The notes under the pieces: model-generated
What the model was told of the DNA's origin: nothing
Databases searched by the model: none
Seen by the model: only the letters and a program-made list of their open reading frames with translations
Assembly: GCA_003526435.1 (NCBI GenBank)
Contig: DPWF01000312.1
Span: 6,310 to 12,137 of the forward strand
DNA: 5,828 nt
Source: Chitinophagaceae bacterium
GTDB lineage: Bacteria; Bacteroidota; Bacteroidia; Chitinophagales; Chitinophagaceae
Direction: 5' to 3'
In this document: one piece after another, positions 1-5,828 of the stretch
Position numbering within the stretch: the first letter of the stretch is position 1
How the letters are laid out: each line of letters begins with the position of its first letter
Program-made: the position numbers and the translations under genes

Positions 1-1800
1 TACAAACTCTTTACACAGGAGTAAACCAAGCCCGGCTCCTTTTTCATTCCTGGTACCAGTAGTCGTAAAGTGGGTATTTATTTTAAACAGTTTCCCCAGT
101 TGATCTGCTGTTATTCCCACGCCAGTATCGATTACTGAAATAGTAGCGGTATGTTCGGCGTCAGTATATTTTATATTCACTTCTCCACCCTCATCTGTAA
201 ATTTCAGTGCATTCAGCAGCAGGTTGCGCATGACAATATCCATATGATGAATGTCGGCATATACTTTTGCTGTTACAGGAACATCGTTGCTGATGGCTAT
301 TTTTTTCTGATTGGCTGCTGCCATTAAAAGATGCCGGTTATTTTCTACGATGTCGTATACCAGTGCTTCTGTTGGCCTTACATCAGTAACCCCACCCATC
401 TGGTTTCTCGACCATAACAACAGGTTATCAAGTGTTGTATTGAGTGAACTGATCTGTTTACTCAGCGCCACCCTGATGTTGGCAAATGCTTCTTCAGATA
501 AACTTTGTTTTTCTACCAACTGCAATACACTACTCAATGATGCAATAGGTGTTCTAAGATCATGTGAAAGAATAGAGAATATTTTATCTTTCTGAAACGA
601 AGCCTGTTCCAGTGCCTCTTTTTGCTGCCGGAGTTGCTTATTTACCAATTGTTTAAACTGATTTCTTCTCCATGATACCAGCCAAAGTGCCATTACCAGA
701 CCCACAACAATTAACAAGAGGAAAGTAAACATTCGCTGATCTCTTATTTTTTCCTTCTGGCTCTCATCTTCTTTTTTTAACAGGTTGATCTCTGCCTGTT
801 TTTTTTCTGTTTCAAAAGCCACCTGCATTTGTGCAAAACGTGCGCGACTCCGTTCCTCAAATAAAGTATCGTTCAGGGTTACATGTGCCGATTGCGTACG
901 GAATGCATTTTTATAATCGCCAAGTGCCGCATAAGATTGCGACAGTAATTTATTGATGGTTGACTGCTCTCCTTTTGCTCCCAGCTCTTCTGCAACTTTT
1001 ACAGCTTCTTCAAAATAAGGAATAGAGGTTTTCCATTGCTTTTTCTGCTGGGATGCTTTTCCTAACCGATATAAGGCTGTTTCAATAATAAAATTACTTT
1101 TTGCTGAACGGGCGGCTTCAACAGAGGCAGAAAAATAATTGATGGCCCTGTCTATGGCTCCATCTTCCATATAAATATCTCCGAGCGTACGCAAACAAAA
1201 TGCCATCTTGTACTTGTCGCCCAATCTGGCATTGTGCTCAAGGGCTGCCTGACTATAGATCAGTGCTGAATCTCTAAATTTCCCACGATGTGCAGAAAAG
1301 GCTATATTATTCAGGCTTCGTCCAATACCATGCTGGTCATTCAATTGTTCATGAATGCGCATCTCCTTTGTGAAATAATCCATCGATTCCCTATACTTGG
1401 CCTGTGAATTATAAATGGCTCCTACATTGCGATAAGAGATGGCCAGTTGTGGCAGATTTGAAATTGAATCATTAATACGCAATGCCTGTAATGCAAAATC
1501 AAAGCCTTTTGAATAATCTCCTTTCCGGTAATAGGCCCAGCCCATATTATTCAGTGAAATACCTTTACCCCTCGTAAACTTCAGTTGTACTGAAAGATCG
1601 AAACCCTGTTTGGCAAATTCGAGCGAGCGGTCGGCATTTTTATCAGATAATTCTTCAGCTATCAGGTTCAGGAAGCGAACATATTGAGTGTCTTTTATCA
1701 TTGATCCCAACGAACGGATCAGCGAATCTGCTTTTGCAGTTTGTGCTTCCGTCAAATGAAAGCATAACAGGAAGTATCCCGAAAGAATATATTTCATCAT
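1..1800 (-). CDS. TPR-containing membrane sensor histidine kinase, C-terminus cut by window edge
   Basis: The frame is open from ATG at 1800 to the left edge: 600 residues, no stop reached. Residues 1-20 form a signal peptide (hydrophobic core, then LTEAQ). About seven TPR-like helical pairs start near residues 41, 81, 121, 161, 201, 241 and 280, a nearly constant 40-residue step. A charged coiled coil (about 317-355) leads into one membrane helix (about 357-376) and a second coiled segment (379-405). The H box FSILSHDLRTP has the phosphoacceptor His413. The ATPase part shows the N box (Asn526, Asn530), the G1 box DTGVG (558-562) and the G2 box GAGLGL (588-593). The last part of the HATPase domain lies outside. 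TPRs should be periplasmic and the kinase cytoplasmic. An in-frame TAA upstream limits the start to the adjacent ATGs at 1800 or 1797; no clear ribosome binding site is present. Ligand and response regulator are unknown. The kinase call is very secure. Confidence 0.95.
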   Translation of the reverse strand, partial: MMKYILSGYFLLCFHLTEAQTAKADSLIRSLGSMIKDTQYVRFLNLIAEELSDKNADRSLEFAKQGFDLSVQLKFTRGKGISLNNMGWAYYRKGDYSKGFDFALQALRINDSISNLPQLAISYRNVGAIYNSQAKYRESMDYFTKEMRIHEQLNDQHGIGRSLNNIAFSAHRGKFRDSALIYSQAALEHNARLGDKYKMAFCLRTLGDIYMEDGAIDRAINYFSASVEAARSAKSNFIIETALYRLGKASQQKKQWKTSIPYFEEAVKVAEELGAKGEQSTINKLLSQSYAALGDYKNAFRTQSAHVTLNDTLFEERSRARFAQMQVAFETEKKQAEINLLKKEDESQKEKIRDQRMFTFLLLIVVGLVMALWLVSWRRNQFKQLVNKQLRQQKEALEQASFQKDKIFSILSHDLRTPIASLSSVLQLVEKQSLSEEAFANIRVALSKQISSLNTTLDNLLLWSRNQMGGVTDVRPTEALVYDIVENNRHLLMAAANQKKIAISNDVPVTAKVYADIHHMDIVMRNLLLNALKFTDEGGEVNIKYTDAEHTATISVIDTGVGITADQLGKLFKINTHFTTTGTRNEKGAGLGLLLCKEFV

Positions 1801-1834
1801 ACCAACAGTGGCGCCGGGGCTACAGCGTTATCAG

Positions 1835-1864
1835 CAAGATAAAGGAAAGGGGTAATAAAACCAA
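1835..1864 (-). promoter_or_regulatory. Possible Bacteroidota-type promoter for the histidine kinase
   Basis: On the minus strand TTG (1864-1862) is followed after 20 nt by TATCTTG (1841-1835), resembling the phylum's TTG/TTTG plus TAnnTTTG pattern. Transcription would begin near 1828 and give a leader of roughly 28 nt. The -7 element is imperfect, and the gap after nadC is only 74 nt, so read-through from nadC is an equally good explanation for expression. Confidence 0.25.
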
Positions 1865-1871
1865 TAAAACC
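1854..1871. repeat. Two-copy 9-bp tandem repeat
   Basis: AATAAAACC occurs twice in perfect tandem (1854-1862 and 1863-1871), a few bases downstream of the nadC stop. It does not form a strong hairpin, so I do not read it as a terminator. It overlaps the -33 part of the possible kinase promoter. The rest of the nadC-kinase gap shows only a GGCGCC palindrome at 1810-1815. Confidence 0.6.
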
Positions 1872-1874
1872 GGG

Positions 1875-2738
1875 CTAATCTGTCGTCACGGCTTTGAGGC
1901 TGAGATCAAGGCTTTGCGCCTGGTGAATAAGTCCACCTACACTTACAAAATCAACACCGGTTGCAGCATAAGATTGAATGGTTGTGAGGTTGATGCCCCC
2001 ACTGGCTTCCGTTTCAAATTGCCCGTTAATCATTGCTACGGCTTCTGCCACCTGTGCAGGCGGAAAATTGTCGAGCATAATACGAAACACTTTACCAGCT
2101 CCTATCGAACAAACTGTTTTTACATCATCTAATGTTCTGGTTTCCACTTCTATTTTTAAGGTGAGGTTCTTTTGCTGCAGGTACATATTTGCTTTTTCAA
2201 TTGCCTGAACAATACCACCTGCATAATCAATATGATTGTCTTTCAGCATAATCATATCATATAAACCAAATCTATGGTTAATACCTCCTCCAATACGCAC
2301 CGCTTCTTTTTCCAGTAATCTGAAGTTGGGTGTTGTTTTACGGGTATCGAGCAATCTTGTATGATAACCTTTCAGCAGATCGGTATATTGTCTGGTGAGG
2401 GTGGCAATTCCGCTCATTCGCTGCATACAGTTCAGTACCAGCCGCTCACAGGAAAGAATAGTATGAATAGATGTGACCACTTCAAATGCTTTTTCTCCCG
2501 CCTGCATTAAGTCTCCGTCTTGTTTATATAACAGCAACTCAACATCGGGATCCTGCATACGAAATATTTTTTCTGCAACGGCCAATCCAGCCAGTACGCC
2601 ATCCTGTTTTATTTTAAGTACGGCCTTACCTTTTTTTTCCGGAGGAATGCAACTCAGTGTAGAATGATCACCATCGCCAATATCTTCCAGTAAAGCAGAT
2701 TGCACCAATAGCTGTAGTTGCTGATCGAATGTATTCAT
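1875..2738 (-). CDS. nadC: Nicotinate-nucleotide pyrophosphorylase (carboxylating), quinolinate phosphoribosyltransferase
   Basis: The cytoplasmic enzyme converts quinolinate and PRPP to nicotinate mononucleotide, CO2 and pyrophosphate, the step where de novo synthesis enters the NAD pathway. The 287 residues match the usual family length and open with the typical LLEDIGDGDHS segment (16-26). Family landmarks are all present: Glu98-Arg99 with Asn103 and the following QRMSGIAT, DTRKT with Arg133 and Lys134, His155-Arg156 in GGGINHRFGLYD, KDNH (166-169) with Lys166, Glu197 and Glu199 in IEVET, Asp223-Asn224, ASGGI (245-249) and SVGG (266-269). The N-terminal domain is about 1-110 and the barrel about 111-287. 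It looks intact. nadA and nadB are not in the window. It lies 94 nt downstream of the DUF4783 gene and 74 nt upstream of the kinase, all on one strand. The start at 2738 fits the family; a promoter-like element sits immediately before it. Confidence 0.97.
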   Translation of the reverse strand: MNTFDQQLQLLVQSALLEDIGDGDHSTLSCIPPEKKGKAVLKIKQDGVLAGLAVAEKIFRMQDPDVELLLYKQDGDLMQAGEKAFEVVTSIHTILSCERLVLNCMQRMSGIATLTRQYTDLLKGYHTRLLDTRKTTPNFRLLEKEAVRIGGGINHRFGLYDMIMLKDNHIDYAGGIVQAIEKANMYLQQKNLTLKIEVETRTLDDVKTVCSIGAGKVFRIMLDNFPPAQVAEAVAMINGQFETEASGGINLTTIQSYAATGVDFVSVGGLIHQAQSLDLSLKAVTTD

Positions 2739-2742
2739 GGTA

Positions 2743-2774
2743 CAAAGCTAATGGAAGAAGATTCAGGAAATCAA
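2743..2774 (-). promoter_or_regulatory. Candidate nadC promoter giving a leaderless or near-leaderless mRNA
   Basis: On the minus strand TTG (2774-2772, within TTTCTTG) is followed after 21 nt by TAGCTTTG (2750-2743), an exact match to the Bacteroidota -7 consensus TAnnTTTG. Only 4 nt (TACC) separate this element from the nadC ATG at 2738. If the element works, transcription starts at or very near the start codon. The match is seen in the sequence; its activity is inferred. Confidence 0.5.
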
Positions 2775-2832
2775 GAAACAGGTGTATAAGATATAAGGTT
2801 CAAGATACAAGACACAAGGCACAAGAAACAGG
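2761..2832. repeat. Degenerate 7-bp tandem repeat array in the DUF4783-nadC gap
   Basis: Read on the plus strand, 2784-2825 splits into six consecutive 7-mers that all end in AAG: GTATAAG, ATATAAG, GTTCAAG, ATACAAG, ACACAAG, GCACAAG. Similar units flank them: ATTCAGG (2761), AATCAAG (2769) and AAACAGG (2776) on the left, AAACAGG (2826) on the right. The right flank abuts the DUF4783 stop codon. On the minus strand the core reads as repeated CTTGNNN or CTTANNN. It fills most of the gap and looks noncoding. It may be a slippage-prone heptanucleotide repeat. Confidence 0.75.
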
Positions 2833-2833
2833 T
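2772..2833. repeat. Pair of exact 12-bp direct repeats bracketing the heptamer array
   Basis: CAAGAAACAGGT occurs at 2772-2783 and again at 2822-2833, 50 bp apart start to start. The left copy supplies the TTG of the candidate nadC promoter. The right copy runs into the last base of the DUF4783 stop codon. The copies could have arisen by duplication of a repeat block or by expansion of the array between them. Confidence 0.7.
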
Positions 2834-3213
2834 TAGTTGATGCGGACGGTAACAATCTGGTATTGTCCGCCTTTCTGTTTCAGCATCACGGTAATATTAT
2901 AGCCTTTATCGTTGTTCAGGAGTTTACCTGTCATATACATTGTATTTCCAATCTCACGTTCTGAAATCTTTTCAAACCCTTTGATACTTTTTTCTCCAAA
3001 AAAGTATTTGAGCGCTATAGTTGCCTGGTTTTTGCCCATATTTTTCACTTCATCTTTCTCCAGCAACTTCATATCTACAAAATCATCAAAGTGAGATGCC
3101 ACCTGCTCTGCACTTGCAGATTTCAGCGAGCGCACGATAGCATCTGTAGGTCCCTGGAATGTAAACGACATCAGGGTTAATGCCAATCCGATGGTTAAAA
3201 AAAATGATTTCAT
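2833..3213 (-). CDS. DUF4783 family secreted protein of unknown function
   Basis: This is a 126-residue protein with a clear export signal, MKSFFLTIGLALTLMSFTFQ, and a mature domain of about 105 residues. The pattern fits the Bacteroidota family DUF4783, which I place by recognition: a start around DAIVRSLKSASAEQVASHFDDFVDMKL (24-50), then KNQATIALKYFF (61-72), then the strands MYMTGKLL, YNITVMLKQ and YQIVTVRI. The helix followed by curved strands suggests an NTF2- or cystatin-like fold. No catalytic motif is seen and no lipobox Cys is present, so it is probably periplasmic. I chose the ATG at 3213. The frame stays open to an ATG at 3285, but that start would put 24 mostly polar residues before the signal peptide and reach into the divergent regulatory region. 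It sits just upstream of nadC on the same strand and may share its transcript. Function is unknown. Confidence 0.85.
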   Translation of the reverse strand: MKSFFLTIGLALTLMSFTFQGPTDAIVRSLKSASAEQVASHFDDFVDMKLLEKDEVKNMGKNQATIALKYFFGEKSIKGFEKISEREIGNTMYMTGKLLNNDKGYNITVMLKQKGGQYQIVTVRIN

Positions 3214-3261
3214 ATACTTTATTTTGCTTTCTCCCTTTATATGTGCCAAAAACATGCCAAC

Positions 3262-3292
3262 TTTGGGAAAATCAGGCTTTGCCATAAAGTTA
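3262..3292 (+). promoter_or_regulatory. Possible gpmI promoter in the divergent intergenic region
   Basis: TTTG (3262-3265) is followed after 19 nt by TAAAGTTA (3285-3292), the standard Bacteroidota spacing with a good -33 and a weak -7 element. It would give a leader of roughly 35-40 nt for gpmI. The same 119-bp region (3214-3332) must also drive the DUF4783 gene. Its best minus-strand candidate, TAACTTTA at 3293-3286, overlaps this one and has no good -33 partner. Confidence 0.3.
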
Positions 3293-3332
3293 CAATCTAA
3301 TCAGCAATTAACACACTAGATCATTTTAATAT

Positions 3333-4853
3333 ATGAGCAAGAAAGTTATTTTAGTCATTATGGATGGATGGGGTCTCGGAAAAATAGCCTCTGCAGATGC
3401 CATTCAGCAGGCCAGAGTGCCATTTGTAAGTTCACTCTGCAAAACATATCCCAATACCACACTTGTTACCTGTGGCGAGCAAGTAGGTTTACCTGATGGG
3501 CAGATGGGTAATAGCGAAGTTGGACACCTTAACCTTGGTGCCGGCAGAATTGTGTACCAGGAATTACAGCGCATAAATGTTGCTGTTAAAACAGGAGAAC
3601 TGGCTGCAAACGCACAGTTTCTTCAATCTATTGAATATGCAAAAAACAATGACAAAGCTTTACACCTGATCGGACTCGTAAGTGATGGTGGTGTGCATTC
3701 TCACATCAACCACCTGAAAGCCATTTGCGATTTGTGTAAGCAGCATGGTATATCAAAACTCTTTATCCATGTATTTACAGACGGGCGCGATACCGATCCT
3801 AAAAGCGGATTGGGTTTTGTACGTGAATTAGAAGATCATCTAAAAAATAGTGCAGGAACCATCGCATCTGTAAGTGGCCGTTATTATGCCATGGACAGAG
3901 ACAAACGTTGGGAAAGGGTAAAACTGGCCTATGATTGTCTGGTAAAAGCATCTGGCCCTACGGCATCTGATGCCATCAGCGCCATTGAAAATGCTTATAC
4001 AGCCGGCACAACCGATGAATTTATTTTACCAACAGTCATAACAGGTGCAAACGGGCAACCTGTTGCCACCATCAAGGAAGATGATGCTGTGATTTGTTTT
4101 AATTTCAGAACCGACCGTTGCAGGGAAATCACAGAAGTGTTGACTCAACAGGCTTTCCCGGAATTTGATATGTTGCCGCTGAAACTGCATTATACCACCA
4201 TGACACTCTATGATCACAAATTCAAAAATGTACATGTGATCTTCGAAAACGATAACCTCAGCAATACATTGGGAGAAGTGCTGGAAGCCAATGGCAAAAC
4301 ACAGATACGCATTGCAGAAACAGAGAAATATCCGCATGTTACTTTTTTCTTTAGTGGCGGAAGAGAAGAGCCCTATAGTGGTGAGAAAAGAATAATGGTA
4401 CCCTCACCCAAAGTGGCCACTTATGACCTGCAACCTGAAATGAGCGCCGTTGAAATCACAGATAAACTCGTGCCGGAGATTGAAGCAGGTAGTGCTGATT
4501 TTGTGTGCCTCAACTATGCCAATACAGATATGGTCGGGCATACCGGTGTTTTCAGTGCTGCCATTAAAGCAGCAGAAACCGTTGATGCGTGTGTTAACAG
4601 GGTGGTTACTGTAGGGCTGGCAAATGGTTATACCATTTTTTTGACAGCCGATCATGGTAATGCCGATTTTATGATTAATGAAGACGGCAGCCCGAATACG
4701 GCCCATACTTTAAACCCTGTTCCATTCTTTATCATCGACAAAGACTGGAAAGGAAGCATAAAACCGGGCAAGCTGGGCGATCTTGCACCTACTATTTTAA
4801 CGGTGATGGGTTTACCTATTCCGAAAGAAATGACAGGAAATGTATTAATTTAA
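3333..4853 (+). CDS. gpmI: 2,3-bisphosphoglycerate-independent phosphoglycerate mutase
   Basis: This cytoplasmic, Mn-dependent enzyme interconverts 3-phosphoglycerate and 2-phosphoglycerate in glycolysis and gluconeogenesis. The 506 residues are the normal length and all known active-site motifs are present. Asp11 lies in MDGWG and the catalytic Ser61 in GQMGNSEVGH. Next come His122 (GGVHSH), Arg152-Asp153 (TDGRDTDP), Arg183 and Arg189 (SGRYYAMDRD), Arg259 and Arg262 (NFRTDR) and Lys332 (EKYPHVTFF). Asp399 and His403 (NTDMVGHTG), Asp440-His441 (TADHGNAD) and His458 (AHTLNP) complete the two metal sites. The phosphatase domain is formed by about 1-75 and 310-506, with the phosphotransferase domain inserted between. 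The ATG at 3333 directly precedes the conserved first strand and there is no clear Shine-Dalgarno. It starts a plus-strand group; the next gene begins 22 nt after its stop. Confidence 0.98.
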   Translation: MSKKVILVIMDGWGLGKIASADAIQQARVPFVSSLCKTYPNTTLVTCGEQVGLPDGQMGNSEVGHLNLGAGRIVYQELQRINVAVKTGELAANAQFLQSIEYAKNNDKALHLIGLVSDGGVHSHINHLKAICDLCKQHGISKLFIHVFTDGRDTDPKSGLGFVRELEDHLKNSAGTIASVSGRYYAMDRDKRWERVKLAYDCLVKASGPTASDAISAIENAYTAGTTDEFILPTVITGANGQPVATIKEDDAVICFNFRTDRCREITEVLTQQAFPEFDMLPLKLHYTTMTLYDHKFKNVHVIFENDNLSNTLGEVLEANGKTQIRIAETEKYPHVTFFFSGGREEPYSGEKRIMVPSPKVATYDLQPEMSAVEITDKLVPEIEAGSADFVCLNYANTDMVGHTGVFSAAIKAAETVDACVNRVVTVGLANGYTIFLTADHGNADFMINEDGSPNTAHTLNPVPFFIIDKDWKGSIKPGKLGDLAPTILTVMGLPIPKEMTGNVLI

Positions 4854-4875
4854 TGGTCTCAACAACCCTCAAAAC

Positions 4876-5367
4876 ATGAAAATATTTAAAAGAATCCTGC
4901 TCATTTTACTGATTGCATTGCTGGCCATACAATTTGTACGTCCGGCCAAAAATGTATCTACCGATAAAAGTAAACACATCAGTACATTGTATGCAGTTCC
5001 TGCCGATGTAAATACCATTCTCACCAAAGCCTGTAACGACTGTCATACCAACAATACCATCTACCCCTGGTATGCCGCTGTACAACCTGTAACCTGGTGG
5101 CTGGATGATCATATCAACGAAGGAAAAAAACACCTCAATTTTGATGAGTACAATACTTACAGTCTCAGAAAGCAATACCATAAAATGGAGGAAGTAATTG
5201 AGCAGGTGAAAGAAAAAGAAATGCCCCTCAATTCTTATACATGGGTGCATCGCGATGCAAAACTTACCGACGAAGAGCGGGTGTCACTTACCACATGGGC
5301 GCAATCGGTAATGGATACCATGAAAGCACATTATCCGATCGACAGCCTCGTCAGAAAAAGAAACTAA
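4876..5367 (+). CDS. Membrane-anchored haem-binding domain protein (Haem_bd-type monohaem cytochrome)
   Basis: The protein has 163 residues. Residues 5-20 (KRILLILLIALLAIQF) form a signal anchor or signal peptide, placing the rest in the periplasm. A single c-type haem motif, CNDCH (53-57), has Cys53 and Cys56 for thioether bonds and His57 as axial ligand. The sequence after it (NNTIYPWYAAVQPVTWWLDDHI, KKHLNFDEY, then EMPLNSYTWVHRDAKLTDEER and a closing LTTWA) is the pattern of the Bacteroidota Haem_bd family. Met116 in EMPL is a candidate second axial ligand. The redox partner is unknown; a role in electron transfer is family inference. It starts 22 nt after gpmI, too close for a separate promoter to be obvious, so co-transcription is likely. 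The ATG at 4876 gives a standard signal sequence. Confidence 0.9.
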   Translation: MKIFKRILLILLIALLAIQFVRPAKNVSTDKSKHISTLYAVPADVNTILTKACNDCHTNNTIYPWYAAVQPVTWWLDDHINEGKKHLNFDEYNTYSLRKQYHKMEEVIEQVKEKEMPLNSYTWVHRDAKLTDEERVSLTTWAQSVMDTMKAHYPIDSLVRKRN

Positions 5368-5368
5368 T

Positions 5369-5828
5369 TTGTCAGTTATAAGAAAAAGTATCGCCTTTGT
5401 ATTGTTATTATTAGTGGCTTTTCCGCTGATGGGTTTTGTATTATTTCATTATCAGCAAAAAAGTATCAGGGCTGAAATGAAGCATGCTTTTAAATCGAGA
5501 GAACTAAGTACCATACGTATTCGCCAGTTAAAATGGTACAAAAAAGAAAAAGAGATCATTGTTAATGGCACTTTATTCGATGTGAGTTCTGTAACTGAAC
5601 AACCAGACGGAACCTTTATTGTAAAAGGGTTGTACGATCACCAGGAGCAACCACTTCATCGGTTACTGGATCAGACAACAGAAAAAAATCAAAAATCACC
5701 CCTGCTTGTTTTATATGCTTCCTGTTTTGTGAGCAATCAGTCGGTGTTTATACTTTCCTTCCAGCATCATTCTTTCTCTATTGAAAATATTCATGGAGAA
5801 TATTTCGAAACCTTAATTCCTCAATTTC
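5369..5828 (+). CDS. Membrane-anchored protein of unknown function, 5' part only, probable TTG start
   Basis: The frame is open from TTG at 5369 to the right edge: 153 residues, no stop. An N-terminal membrane segment (about 8-27, IAFVLLLLVAFPLMGFVLFH) is followed by a basic stretch and then WYKKEKEIIVNGTLFDVSSVTEQPDGTFIVKGLYDHQEQPL (56-96), apparently a small beta-rich domain. A second hydrophobic stretch (LLVLYASCFVSNQSVFILS, 112-130) may be buried strand or membrane. The pattern resembles short uncharacterised Bacteroidota proteins with a KEI..NG.LFDV motif; I do not know a function. An in-frame TGA at 5321 rules out a start further upstream. The first in-frame ATG (about 5429) falls inside the membrane segment, so TTG is the best start. 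It begins one base after the TAA of the haem-binding gene, which suggests translational coupling. Confidence 0.75.
   Translation, partial: MSVIRKSIAFVLLLLVAFPLMGFVLFHYQQKSIRAEMKHAFKSRELSTIRIRQLKWYKKEKEIIVNGTLFDVSSVTEQPDGTFIVKGLYDHQEQPLHRLLDQTTEKNQKSPLLVLYASCFVSNQSVFILSFQHHSFSIENIHGEYFETLIPQF

Noticed and set aside
311..595. Open frame of 94 codons on the plus strand
   Set aside because: It is antisense to the HisKA and N-box coding part of the histidine kinase, so it is a shadow frame.
1801..1874. Possible terminator after nadC
   Set aside because: The gap has a tandem repeat and a short GGCGCC palindrome, but no stem of useful length followed by a T-run on the minus strand.
1701..2132. Open frame of 143 codons on the plus strand
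   Set aside because: It lies antisense across the start of the kinase gene and the 3' part of nadC, both of which are strongly supported, and its translation shows no recognisable domain.
2761..2832. CRISPR-like or mobile-element-end reading of the repeats
   Set aside because: The units are 7 bp, contiguous and degenerate, with no spacers, terminal inverted repeats or transposase nearby.
3214..3285. Upstream extension of the DUF4783 gene to the ATG at 3285
   Set aside because: It would place 24 mostly polar residues before a clear signal peptide and occupy much of the divergent promoter region.
4026..4706. Two open frames on the minus strand (4026-4337 and 4404-4706)
   Set aside because: Both are antisense to gpmI, whose motifs are continuous through the region.
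4906..5250. Open frame of 114 codons on the minus strand
   Set aside because: It is antisense to the haem-binding protein gene, which has the CxxCH motif and the family pattern in the other strand.

Overview
The window looks like chromosomal DNA of a Bacteroidota species, most likely Chitinophagaceae or a close relative. This rests on the gene families (a periplasmic TPR sensor histidine kinase, DUF4783, a Haem_bd-type cytochrome domain), moderately AT-rich DNA, the lack of clear Shine-Dalgarno sequences before the genes, and promoter-like elements of the Bacteroidota type (TTTG/TTG about 19-21 nt before TAnnTTTG). The family-level placement is inference.

Layout. The left 3.2 kb is read on the minus strand, in the order DUF4783 secreted protein (3213-2833), nadC (2738-1875), then a TPR-containing sensor histidine kinase (1800 to the left edge, C-terminus missing). 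The right 2.5 kb is read on the plus strand, in the order gpmI (3333-4853), a membrane-anchored haem-binding protein (4876-5367), then a membrane-anchored protein of unknown function (5369 to the right edge, incomplete). The two groups diverge from a 119-bp intergenic region at 3214-3332.

How the genes relate. NadC makes nicotinate mononucleotide for NAD synthesis. GpmI interconverts 3- and 2-phosphoglycerate in glycolysis and gluconeogenesis. Both are housekeeping enzymes. The kinase is a signalling gene whose response regulator is not in view. The haem-binding protein and the last protein follow gpmI with gaps of 22 nt and 1 nt, so they are probably co-transcribed with it, although no functional link is obvious.

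No mobile element, CRISPR array, RNA gene or defence-like system was found, and most of the window is ordinary. The least expected structure is the 94-bp gap between DUF4783 and nadC. It holds a degenerate array of 7-bp units, a 12-bp exact direct repeat, and a good candidate promoter whose -7 element ends only 4 nt before the nadC ATG, which suggests a leaderless or nearly leaderless nadC transcript.
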